Positions 49,969 to 58,000 of a stretch of 64,000 bases of DNA are shown here, one piece after another. Below the pieces are notes generated by a model. It had not been told where the DNA came from, did no database searches, and saw nothing but the letters and a program-made list of their open reading frames with translations. The DNA comes from Streptantibioticus parmotrematis (GTDB taxonomy: Bacteria; Actinomycetota; Actinomycetes; Streptomycetales; Streptomycetaceae), in NCBI RefSeq assembly GCF_019890615.1, contig NZ_JAINVZ010000011.1, positions 124,001 through 188,000 on the forward strand. Direction: 5' to 3'. Numbering within the stretch: position 1 is the first letter of the stretch; the number at the start of each line of letters is the position of its first letter. The position numbers and the translations under genes were made by a program.

Positions 49969-51675
49969 GTGGACCCTGGCAACGAGAACACGAACGAGAA
50001 CCGCGTCGGCACGGACAGCGACGACACGGTGCGCCCTTCGCGAGGAGCACGAGTCGTACGGACCGCACTGGGCGCACTCGCCGGACTGGTCGCGGGCTTC
50101 GCGGCGCTGGCGGTCGCCGAGCTGACGGCGGCCGCGGTGCGCCCACAGGCGAGCCCGGTGACGGCGGTGGGCGGCGCGTCCATCGACCTCACCCCACCCG
50201 CGCTGAAGAACTACGCCGTCGAGCACTTCGGGACGAACGACAAGACCGTGCTGCAACTGGGCATCGTGGTCGTCCTGGCCCTGTTCGCGGTGGCCCTCGG
50301 CCTGATCGCGCTGCGCCTGCGCAGAACCGGCGCGCTGGGCGTGCTGCTGTTCGGGGCGGTGGGCGCGCTCGCCGCGGCGACCCGGCCTTACGCGCACCCC
50401 GCTGACGTCGCGCCGTCGCTGGTGGGGGCCGTGGCGGGCGCCGCCGTGCTGTACGGGCTGGCGGGGCGCCTGGCGTGGGGCGTCCGGAGACCACGCCGAG
50501 GGGACCGGGCCGGCACCCCCGGCCCGGCCGACGATGCTCCCGCCACGGCCGACGATGCCGCGGCGCCCGCCCCGACCGGCGGCTTCGACCGCAGGGGGTT
50601 CCTGCTGGCCGCCGGAGCCGCGGCCGCGGCCTCCGCCGGGACCGGTCTGCTGGGCAGGTCCCTGAACGCCCACAGCGGGGCCCAGGCGACCGCCTCACGC
50701 GCCGCCGTGCGACTGCCCGCGCCCGCCTCCCCGGCCGCGCCGGTGCCCGCCGGGGCCGACCTGCGGCTGCCAGGGCTCAGCCGCTTCCTGACGCCCGACG
50801 GCTCGTTCTACCGCGTCGACACCGCCCTGGTCGTGCCCCGGGTGGACGCCACGACCTGGCGGCTGCGCGTGCACGGCAAGGGGATCGCCGGGGAGCTGGA
50901 CCTGAGCTACGACGATCTGCTGCGGCGCGACCTCATCGAGCGCGACATCACCCTGACCTGCGTCTCCAACGAGGTCGGCGGGCCCTACGTGGGCAATGCC
51001 CGCTGGATCGGCGTGCGGCTGGCCGACATCCTGCGCGAGGCAGGGGTACGGCCGCCGTCGCGGGGTGGTCGCGCGGACCAACTGGTGGCCCGCTCGGTGG
51101 ACGGCATGACGATCGGCAGCCCCGTGGAGACCGTGATGGACGGACGCGACGCGATGCTGGCGCTCGGCATGAACGGACAGCCGCTGCCGTTCGACCACGG
51201 TTTCCCGGTGCGCATGGTGGTGCCGGGCCTGTACGGCTACGTGTCGGCCTGCAAGTGGCTCCAGGAGCTGGAGCTGACGACGTTCGCGGACTACGACGCG
51301 TACTGGGTGAAGCGCTCCTGGTCGCGCGAAGCCCCCATCAAGACGGAGTCGCGCATCGACACTCCCAAGCCGCTCGCCTCGCTGAAGGCGGGCACCACCG
51401 TGCCGGTCGCGGGGGTGGCGTGGGCCCAGCACCGTGGGGTCGCGCGCGTGGAGGTCCGGGTGGACGGCGGACCGTGGGAGCAGGCCAGGCTGGCCGCGCA
51501 GGACACCAAGGACACCTGGCGCCAGTGGGTCTGGCCGTGGGTCGTCACCTCCGGCTCGCACACCTTGGAGGTCCGCGCCACCGACCAGGACGGCCAGACA
51601 CAGCCCGAACACCGGGTGGGCACGGTCCCGAACGGCGCCACCGGCTGGCACTCGGTGGTGGTCCAGGCGTCGTGA
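49969..51675 (+). CDS. Membrane-anchored molybdopterin oxidoreductase (sulfite-oxidase family)
   Basis: A 568-residue protein. Four membrane helices (about 30-55, 95-115, 121-138, 147-165) are followed by an internal twin-arginine motif (DRRGFLLAAGAAAAA, Arg208-Arg209) and the oxidoreductase molybdopterin domain, with the metal ligand Cys331 in LTCVSNEVGGPYVGNARWIGV, then LPFDHGFPVRMVVPGLYGY and a C-terminal Mo-co dimerisation domain. It would be exported folded and act outside the membrane; substrate unknown (methionine sulfoxide or sulfite types are known). The start is a GTG with no ribosome site, supported by the promoter spacing. Confidence 0.88.
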   Translation: MDPGNENTNENRVGTDSDDTVRPSRGARVVRTALGALAGLVAGFAALAVAELTAAAVRPQASPVTAVGGASIDLTPPALKNYAVEHFGTNDKTVLQLGIVVVLALFAVALGLIALRLRRTGALGVLLFGAVGALAAATRPYAHPADVAPSLVGAVAGAAVLYGLAGRLAWGVRRPRRGDRAGTPGPADDAPATADDAAAPAPTGGFDRRGFLLAAGAAAAASAGTGLLGRSLNAHSGAQATASRAAVRLPAPASPAAPVPAGADLRLPGLSRFLTPDGSFYRVDTALVVPRVDATTWRLRVHGKGIAGELDLSYDDLLRRDLIERDITLTCVSNEVGGPYVGNARWIGVRLADILREAGVRPPSRGGRADQLVARSVDGMTIGSPVETVMDGRDAMLALGMNGQPLPFDHGFPVRMVVPGLYGYVSACKWLQELELTTFADYDAYWVKRSWSREAPIKTESRIDTPKPLASLKAGTTVPVAGVAWAQHRGVARVEVRVDGGPWEQARLAAQDTKDTWRQWVWPWVVTSGSHTLEVRATDQDGQTQPEHRVGTVPNGATGWHSVVVQAS

Positions 51676-51705
51676 ACCCGTCGTGAACGCACACGCCGCG
51701 CACGC

Positions 51706-51745
51706 ACGTTGGAGGGGCGACCCGATCGGGTCGCCCCTCCAACGT
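51706..51745 (+). terminator. 40-bp perfect palindrome terminator
   Basis: Two perfect 20-bp arms (51706-51725, 51726-51745) with no spacer, 30 bp after the molybdo-enzyme stop. Its right edge touches the first parS site. Confidence 0.8.
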
Positions 51746-51757
51746 TTCACGTGGAAC
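51744..51757. promoter_or_regulatory. parS centromere site 1
   Basis: GTTTCACGTGGAAC; reverse complement GTTCCACGTGAAAC fits the ParB-binding consensus TGTTNCACGTGAAACA. Such sites bind ParB near oriC and support chromosome segregation. Confidence 0.8.
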
Positions 51758-51761
51758 ACGT

Positions 51762-51811
51762 CGCGCCTCCCTGTTTCACGTGAAACAGGACCCGTGAAAC
51801 AGGGAGGCGCG
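51762..51811 (-). terminator. Hairpin with 19-bp arms enclosing a parS site
   Basis: Arms 51762-51780 and 51793-51811 are perfect inverted repeats of 19 bp around a 12-nt loop. It is downstream of rskA on the minus strand and likely ends the sigK-rskA transcript. Confidence 0.7.
51772..51787. promoter_or_regulatory. parS centromere site 2
   Basis: TGTTTCACGTGAAACA, an exact 16-bp match to the ParB consensus, 29 bp from site 1 centre to centre. Confidence 0.88.
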
Positions 51812-51822
51812 CCCCACTCTTG

Positions 51823-51864
51823 TCTCGGGACAGCGGGACCAACTCTCAGGACAGCGGGACCAAC
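51823..51864. repeat. Tandem duplication of the rskA 3' end, 2 x 21 bp
   Basis: The 21 bases 51844-51864, including the rskA stop TCA (minus-strand TGA), are repeated at 51823-51843 with one change that turns the stop into TCG. Confidence 0.9.
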
Positions 51865-52598
51865 AGCACCGGTGCAGTCGTCGGGCGGGGCGAGCCGCCG
51901 TGCGGCTCGACGGTGACACCCACGCCCGCCGCACCCGCCGGGGCACCCGCCAGGACGGTCGATCCGCTGGTGCTGCCGGAGGCGACCAGCCCGGCGGGCA
52001 CCATGGTGCCGTTGCGGCTGTACCACAGCTCGTAGACGTGGGAGCCGGGCAGCGCGGGAAGGTCGCTGTAGAGGAACGCGGTCCTGCCGAGCTGCTTGGA
52101 GGCGACCACGGTGCCGGTGCCGCCACCCTTGAGCGCGGCCGTGCGCACGGTGGCGTCCGGCGCGGCCAGGACCGACTGCACCTGGGCTGCCTGCTGCTCC
52201 GCCCGGGCGGTATGAGCCCGGGCCTGGTCGGCCTCGTGCTCGGCGTTGACCGCGACACCGCCGGCGACCGCCGCGCCCACCAGGCACGCCGCCGCGGCCA
52301 GGTACGGCATGCGCTGCCGCCAGCCGCGGGCGCGCAACGGGCGGACGGTGTCCTGCCGTGCGCGGGGCGGAAGTTGCCTGACCTCGGGGATCGCCGCCAT
52401 GACCCGGGAGCGCAGCGCGGTCGGCGGCACCTCGGCCACCGCGAGCGCCAGCCGCGCCGCGGTCTCCCGCAGTTCGGCCACCTCTCGGGCGCACGCCTCG
52501 CACGCTTCGAGATGGCCCGCGAACTCACGCTCCTCGGCCTCCGGCAGCGCGTCGAGTGCGTAGGCACCGGTGAGGGTGTGCAGGTCGACGGTGGTCAC
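51846..52598 (-). CDS. RskA-like anti-sigma factor
   Basis: A 250-residue membrane anti-sigma factor. The cytosolic part has a zinc-binding HLEACEACAREV motif (His29, Cys33, Cys36) with His7 upstream, followed by one membrane helix (about 97-119, MPYLAAAACLVGAAVAGGVAV) and an extracytoplasmic RskA C-terminal domain (FLYSDLPALPGSHVYELWYSRNGTMVPAGLV). It would hold SigK inactive until released by regulated proteolysis. The ATG overlaps the sigma gene stop by 4 bp. Its 3' end is tandemly duplicated and is followed by the parS-bearing hairpin. Confidence 0.9.
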   Translation of the reverse strand: MTTVDLHTLTGAYALDALPEAEEREFAGHLEACEACAREVAELRETAARLALAVAEVPPTALRSRVMAAIPEVRQLPPRARQDTVRPLRARGWRQRMPYLAAAACLVGAAVAGGVAVNAEHEADQARAHTARAEQQAAQVQSVLAAPDATVRTAALKGGGTGTVVASKQLGRTAFLYSDLPALPGSHVYELWYSRNGTMVPAGLVASGSTSGSTVLAGAPAGAAGVGVTVEPHGGSPRPTTAPVLLVPLS

Positions 52599-53185
52599 GA
52601 GGTCACCCCCAGGCAGTCACGGAGCCGGATCAGGCCGTCCCTGAGCCGGGTCTTGACCGTGCCGAGCGCGGTGTCCAGCAGGTCGGCCGTCTCCCGGTAG
52701 GTGTAGCCGCGGTAGTACGCGAGGGTGACCGACTCCCGTTGCAGAGCGGTCAGCTGTTCGAGGCAGCGGCGTACCTGCTCGCGTTCCAGGCGTCGTTCGA
52801 CCTGCTCGCTGACCTCGTCGAAGGCGGGGCGGTGGTCCCGTGCCGCCGCCTTGTGCTCGCGCGCGGTGGACGCCTGCGCCGAGCGCACCCGGTCCACCGC
52901 GCGCCGGTGGGCGACCGTCATGATCCAGGCCATGGCGCTGCCCTGCCGGGGATCGAAGCGGGCGGCGGACCGCCACACCTCGATCAGTACCTCCTGTGCC
53001 ACCTCTTCCGACTGCGCCGGATCGCGCAGGACCCGGCGCACCAGGCCCAGCACCGATCCGGCGACCGCGGTGTAGACACCGTCGAAGGCGTCCTGGTCCC
53101 CGCGGGACACGCGGTCCAGCAGGGTCTCCAGGGCGCCGGGGCGCGGCGCCGAGGGTTGGTCGTCGCCGCGGGCTACCGCGCGCAT
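52595..53185 (-). CDS. SigK-like ECF sigma factor
   Basis: A 196-residue group 4 sigma factor: region 2 (DAFDGVYTAVAGSVLGLVRRVLRDPAQSEEVAQEVLIEVWRSAARFDPRQGSAMAWIMTVAHRRAVDRVR) and region 4 (LEQLTALQRESVTLAYYRGYTYRETADLLDTALGTVKTRLRDGLIRL). Cys141 and Cys191 lie 50 residues apart, the same distance as the redox-active Cys133-Cys183 pair reported in M. tuberculosis SigK. ATG 53185 has GGAGG five bases upstream. A SigK-type promoter precedes it, so it is probably autoregulated. The pairing with RskA and the target genes supports the name. Confidence 0.9.
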   Translation of the reverse strand: MRAVARGDDQPSAPRPGALETLLDRVSRGDQDAFDGVYTAVAGSVLGLVRRVLRDPAQSEEVAQEVLIEVWRSAARFDPRQGSAMAWIMTVAHRRAVDRVRSAQASTAREHKAAARDHRPAFDEVSEQVERRLEREQVRRCLEQLTALQRESVTLAYYRGYTYRETADLLDTALGTVKTRLRDGLIRLRDCLGVTS

Positions 53186-53219
53186 GCACACCTCCGGGCA
53201 GTGACGTCGTCACTGAAGG

Positions 53220-53247
53220 GTTCGGCACCGCGCCCGGTACGGATTGG
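53220..53247 (-). promoter_or_regulatory. SigK-type promoter of sigK
   Basis: On the minus strand, CCAATC (53242-53247), 16 bp, CCGAAC (53220-53225), 35 bp upstream of the start. Confidence 0.75.
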
Positions 53248-53271
53248 TCCGGATCGGAGATTCACCCGGAT

Positions 53272-53922
53272 TCAGGAGGACGGCGGCATCAGCACCGTGT
53301 CGATGATCTCGACGTTGGCGTTGGCGGTCCGCACGTTGCCACACACCACGTGCGCCGTGTTGTTGACCGTGTACGACGTGCCGGAGCCGGACGTCATCAG
53401 GGTCTGCTTCTCCAGCGTCGGGTACGTGCCGTGCGCCAGGTCCTGCGGCGTGAGCCGCTTGCCGACGACGTGGTAGGTGAGGATCTTGGTGAGCATCGCC
53501 TTGTCGTTGAGCACCTTGTCGAGCGTCGCCTTCGGGATCTTGGCGAAGGCCGCGTTGTCCGGTGCGAAGACGGTGATGTTCTGGGCCGAGTTGAGGGTGT
53601 CGACCAGGCCCGCCTTCTTGACGGCGGCGACCAGGGTGGAGAGCGCCGGGTTGTTGGACGCGGCGGTGGCGACCGGGTCGGTGGCCATGCCGTTGAAGCT
53701 GCCCGAGCCGCTCTTGGGCACCGCCGAGCAGCCGGGGCCGAAGGGGGCGTCGGCCATCGTCGGTGAGCTGTGCGCGGCGGCCGTGGTGCTCGATGTGGCG
53801 CTGGAGGACGCGCCGCCCTTCGCGCTGCTGCTCCCGGAACACGCGCTGACGCCGACGGCGAGCGCCGCCGTGGCGGCCACGGCGAGGACGGCGCGCCCGG
53901 TCCGGCTCGTGGTGGAGGTCAT
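53272..53922 (-). CDS. Fasciclin (FAS1) domain lipoprotein
   Basis: A 216-residue exported lipoprotein: lipobox VSAC in LAVGVSACSGSS, Ser/Ala/Thr linker, then one FAS1 domain (LVDTLNSAQNITVFAPDNAAFAKIPKATLDKVL, ILTYHVVGKRLTP, VVCGNVRTANANVEIIDTVLMP). It corresponds in family to MPT70/MPT83, the main SigK targets of M. tuberculosis complex, which lie in a separate locus there but here directly upstream of sigK. ATG 53922 has an AAGGAGAAAC site. Confidence 0.93.
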   Translation of the reverse strand: MTSTTSRTGRAVLAVAATAALAVGVSACSGSSSAKGGASSSATSSTTAAAHSSPTMADAPFGPGCSAVPKSGSGSFNGMATDPVATAASNNPALSTLVAAVKKAGLVDTLNSAQNITVFAPDNAAFAKIPKATLDKVLNDKAMLTKILTYHVVGKRLTPQDLAHGTYPTLEKQTLMTSGSGTSYTVNNTAHVVCGNVRTANANVEIIDTVLMPPSS

Positions 53923-53968
53923 GAGTTTCTCCTTGCGTGGATGTCGCGGTCTGCGGATCTCGTGGGGC

Positions 53969-53996
53969 ATTCGGTGCGGGCGGTGCGGCGGATTGG
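53969..53996 (-). promoter_or_regulatory. SigK-type promoter of the FAS1 gene
   Basis: On the minus strand, CCAATC (53991-53996), 16 bp, CCGAAT (53969-53974), 47 bp upstream of the start codon. Best match of the four sites. Confidence 0.78.
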
Positions 53997-54110
53997 ATCG
54001 TTTTCCGAACCGCCGGGTGCCGTAGGAGCACGAAGCGCGCGCCGAACGCGAGCGCACTCCCACACGCCCCTTCACCACATCCACGCGCGGGTGTACGCCA
54101 CTATGGAGCC

Positions 54111-54968
54111 GTGACCTCGACCTATCGGACCCCCGCCACCCCCGAGCCGCACGCCGTGAGGCCCGCGCCCCGGCTGATCGCGACCGACCTGGACGGCACC
54201 CTGCTGCGCGACGACAAGACGGTCTCCGACCGCACCATCGCCGCGCTCGCCGCGGCCGAAGAGGCGGGCGTCGAGGTGTTCTTCGTCACCGGCAGGCCGG
54301 CCCGCTGGATGAGCGTCGTCGCCGAGCACGTCGCCGGTCACGCCACCGCCATCTGCGCAAACGGCGCGGGCGTCTACGACCTGCGCCGCAACGAGCTGCT
54401 CGCCGCCTACCCGCTCGCCGAGGCCGACGCGCTCACCGTCGTCGGCACGCTGCGCGCGGCCGTCCCCGGCACGGCCTTCGCCGTCGAGCGCACCCACGGG
54501 TTCCACTACGAGCCGGGTTATTCGGCGCCCTGGGCCGAGCCGGACTCGATGGTCGCCCCGGTCGAGGACCTGCTCGTGGCGGACCCCGCGCAGCCCCTGC
54601 TGAAGCTGCTGGCCAAGCACCCCTCCGCCGACCCGGACGAGTTCCTGGCGACGGCGCGGGCGGCGGCGGGCGAGCACGCGGAGTTCACCCGCTCCAGCCC
54701 GTCCGCGCTGCTGGAGATCAGCGGCGTCGGCGTCAGCAAGGCGACGACGCTGGCCCGTTGCTGCGCGGAGCGCGGCATCACCGCCGCCGAGGTCGTCGCC
54801 GTCGGCGACATGCCGAACGACCTGGAGATGCTCGGCTGGGCGGGCACCTCCTACGCGGTCGCCAACGCCCACCCCGACGTCCTGGCCGCCACCACCTTGC
54901 GCACGGCGGCCAACGAGGACGACGGCGTGGCCCGCGTCATCGAGTCGGTCCTCGCAGCCCGCGCGTAG
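54111..54968 (+). CDS. Cof-type HAD-superfamily phosphatase
   Basis: A 285-residue HAD hydrolase of the Cof/YbiV type. LIATDLDGTLL (nucleophile Asp, about 30), FFVTGRP (motif II Thr), and VVAVGDMPNDLEMLGWAG (motif IV) are intact, with the cap between residues 90 and 200. Such enzymes dephosphorylate sugar phosphates, FMN or similar. GTG 54111 is preferred, with no strong ribosome site. The last 13 bases of the gene recur 20 bp downstream. Confidence 0.9.
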   Translation: MTSTYRTPATPEPHAVRPAPRLIATDLDGTLLRDDKTVSDRTIAALAAAEEAGVEVFFVTGRPARWMSVVAEHVAGHATAICANGAGVYDLRRNELLAAYPLAEADALTVVGTLRAAVPGTAFAVERTHGFHYEPGYSAPWAEPDSMVAPVEDLLVADPAQPLLKLLAKHPSADPDEFLATARAAAGEHAEFTRSSPSALLEISGVGVSKATTLARCCAERGITAAEVVAVGDMPNDLEMLGWAGTSYAVANAHPDVLAATTLRTAANEDDGVARVIESVLAARA

Positions 54969-54990
54969 TCAGCGCTCCCCGCGCGTAGTC
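54958..54990. repeat. Direct repeat of the HAD gene 3' end
   Basis: CCCGCGCGTAGTC, which includes the stop TAG, occurs at 54958-54970 and again at 54978-54990. Confidence 0.7.
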
Positions 54991-55019
54991 GGCCGTCGGC
55001 GGCCTCGTACGGGTAACGC

Positions 55020-58000
55020 TCAGCCCACCGGCATCGGTTCCGCCGCGCGCTCACGGTCCAGCAGACGGCGGAACGGGCCGGAAGTGTCGGCGAGTTCGTC
55101 GTACGTACCGCGCTGCACGGCACGCCCGCCGTCGAGCACCACGATCTCGTCCACCGCGTCCGGCGCCGCGAGCCCGGCCAGCCGATGCGTGATCAGCACT
55201 GTCGTCCGGCCCTCGGTGGCCCGCAGCAGGTCCGCGGTGAGGGCGTCCGCCGTGGCCAGGTCGAGGTGTTCCGCGGGCTCGTCCAGGACGAGGACGGGGA
55301 AGTCGGCGAGCAGGGCCCGGGCCAGCGCGAGGCGTTGCCGCTGGCCGCCGGACATCCGGGCGCCGTGCTCACCGACGAGGGTGTCGAGGCCGTCGGGGAG
55401 CGAATCCACCCAGTCGAGCAGGCGCGCGGAGGCGAGCGCGGCGCGCAGGTCGTCGTCGGTGGCGTCGGCGCGTGCCAGGCGCAGGTTCTCGCGCACCGAG
55501 CTGTCGAAGACGTGCGCGTCCTGGGCGCACAGCCCCACCAGCCGCCGCACGTCGTCCCCGTCCAGCGCGGAGGCGTCCACCCCGCCCAACGTATACGTGC
55601 CGGATTCGCGGTCCACGAAGCGCAGCAGTGTCTGCGCCAGCGTCGTCTTTCCTGCGCCGGACGCCCCGACCACCGCGATCCGCCGCCCGGCGGTCAGCGT
55701 CAGCGACAGCCCGTCGAGCGCGGGGGCCGCACCACCCGGGTGGCGCACCGTCAGGTCGCGGACGATCAGCGGGTACGGGGACGCGGGCGGCGCGGTCGGC
55801 GCCTCCGGTTCGCGTACGGGCACGGGGGCGTCCAGCACGTCCTGCACACGCCCCGCAGCGCGCCTGGCGCGCTGCCGGTGCTGCACCGCGAGCGGGATGC
55901 CGGTGACCGCCTCGAAGGCGGCGAGCGGCAGCAGGAGGACCACCGCGAGGTCGACCCCGTGCAGCCGTCCGGCCGCGACGGCGGCCACGCCCACGCAGGC
56001 GCTGCCCACGACCGTGAGCCCGGTGACCAGGGTGACCAGTCCGGCGCCGAGCGCGGTCGCGGCGGACGAACGGGCCGCCAGCCGGGTCAGCACCCCGTCG
56101 GCCCGGGCCGCCCGCGCCAGCCGTTCCGGCAGGGCCCCGGCGACCGTCAACTCCGCGGTCCCGGACAGCACGTCGACCACCTGGGTGGACAACTCGCCGC
56201 GCGAAGGAGCGAGTCCGGCCTCCGTACGACGCGAGAGCGACGAGGACAGCAGCGGTACGAGGACACCCGCCGCCAGCAGTCCCGCGGCCAGCACCACGCC
56301 CGCCGACGGCAGCATCCACGCGTCGAACCCGACCGCGCCGGCGCTCACCAGCACCGCGGTCGCGGCGGGCAGCAGCCAGCGCAGGAAGTAGTCCTGGAGC
56401 GAGTCGACATCGGCGACCAGCCGGGAGAGCAGGTCGCCACGGCGGGTGTCGCACAGTCCGCCGGGCGCCAGGCGCTCCAGCCTGCGGTAGACGGCCGCGC
56501 GCAGGTCGGCCAGCGCGCGGAACACGGCGTCGTGCGAGATCAGGCGCTCCGCGTAGCGGAAGACCGCCCGGCCGATGCCGAAGGTGCGGGTCGCCGTCGT
56601 GGCGACCAACAGGTAGAGCACCGGAGGCTGCTGGGACGCGCGGGAGATCAGCCAGCCGGAGGTCGCCATCAGCCCGATCGCGCTGCCGAGCGCGAGGGCG
56701 CCCATCAGCAGCGCGAGCGCGAACTGGGGGCGCAGAGGGCGTGCCATCCGCCGCACGCGCGCCAACGCGCCCCGGCGAGCGGGGTGCTGGACGTCCTGGG
56801 CGGATCCCTCCGGGCGACCGCCCGACGGCGGCAGCTCACGGAGGCCGGAGGCGGCCCCACCAGGAGCACCCGGACCTGAGGCCACTCGCCCGGCCGCGAT
56901 CCCCTCGCCTCCCCCCGAAGCCGCCGAGCCCTCCTCCCCGATCCGCACGACCCGGTCCGCCACCGCCAGCAGCGCGGGCCGGTGCACGACCAGGATCACC
57001 GTGCGGCCGCGCGCCAGCCGCCGTACCGCCTCGACGACCGAGGCCTCGGTCTCCCCGTCGAGTCCCGCGGTCGGCTCGTCGAGCAGCAGCAACGGCCGGT
57101 CGGCGAGGAACGCCCGGGCCAGCGCGAGGCGTTGCCGCTGCCCCGCGGACAGGCCCGCGCCGCCTTCGCCGAGCCGGGTGTCAGTGCCCCGTGGCAGGCT
57201 GTTCACGAAGGCGAGGGCGTCGGCGTCGCGCAGGGCCTGCCGTACCTCGTCGTCGCTCGCGCCGGGCCGGGCGAGGCGGACGTTCTCCGCGACCGAGCCG
57301 GCGAAGAGGTAGGGGTGCTGGGGGACCCAGGCGATCCGGGTCCGCCAGTTGTCGGGGTCGAGGGAGGTGAGATCGGTGGAGCCGATGCGAATACGGCCGG
57401 AGGCGGGCCGGACGAAGCCCAGCAACGCGGCCAGCAGTGTGGTCTTGCCCGCGCCGGAGGGGCCGACGAGGGCGACGGTCTCGCCGGGCCGGACGTCGAG
57501 GCTGGTCTCCGGCAGGGACGGCCGCGTACGGCCTTCGTGACACACCGTCACCCGTTCGAAGGTGATCGGGCTGGTGCGCGGGTCGGGTGCGGGCAGGGTG
57601 CCCGCGGCGGGCGGTTCGGTCTCCAGGACGGCGAAGATCTCGTCGGCCGCGGCCAGTCCCTCCGCCGCCGCGTGATACTGCGCGCCGACCTGGCGCAGCG
57701 GCAGGTACGCCTCGGGCGCCAGCACGAGCACGAGCAGCCCGGTGGACAGGTCCAGGCTGCCGTCCACCAGCCGGAAGCCGATGCCGACAGCGACAAGGGC
57801 GACCGAGATGGTGGACAGCAGCTCCAGCGCGAAGGAGGAGAGGAAGGCGATCCGCAGGGTCTTGAGGGTGGCCCGGCGGTAGTCGTCGGTTATCCGGCGG
57901 ATGGAGGCGGCCTGGGCCTTGGCCCGGCCGAAGACCTTGAGCGTCGGCAGCCCGGCCACCACGTCGAGGAAGTGGCCGGACAGCCGGGACAGGAGCCGCC

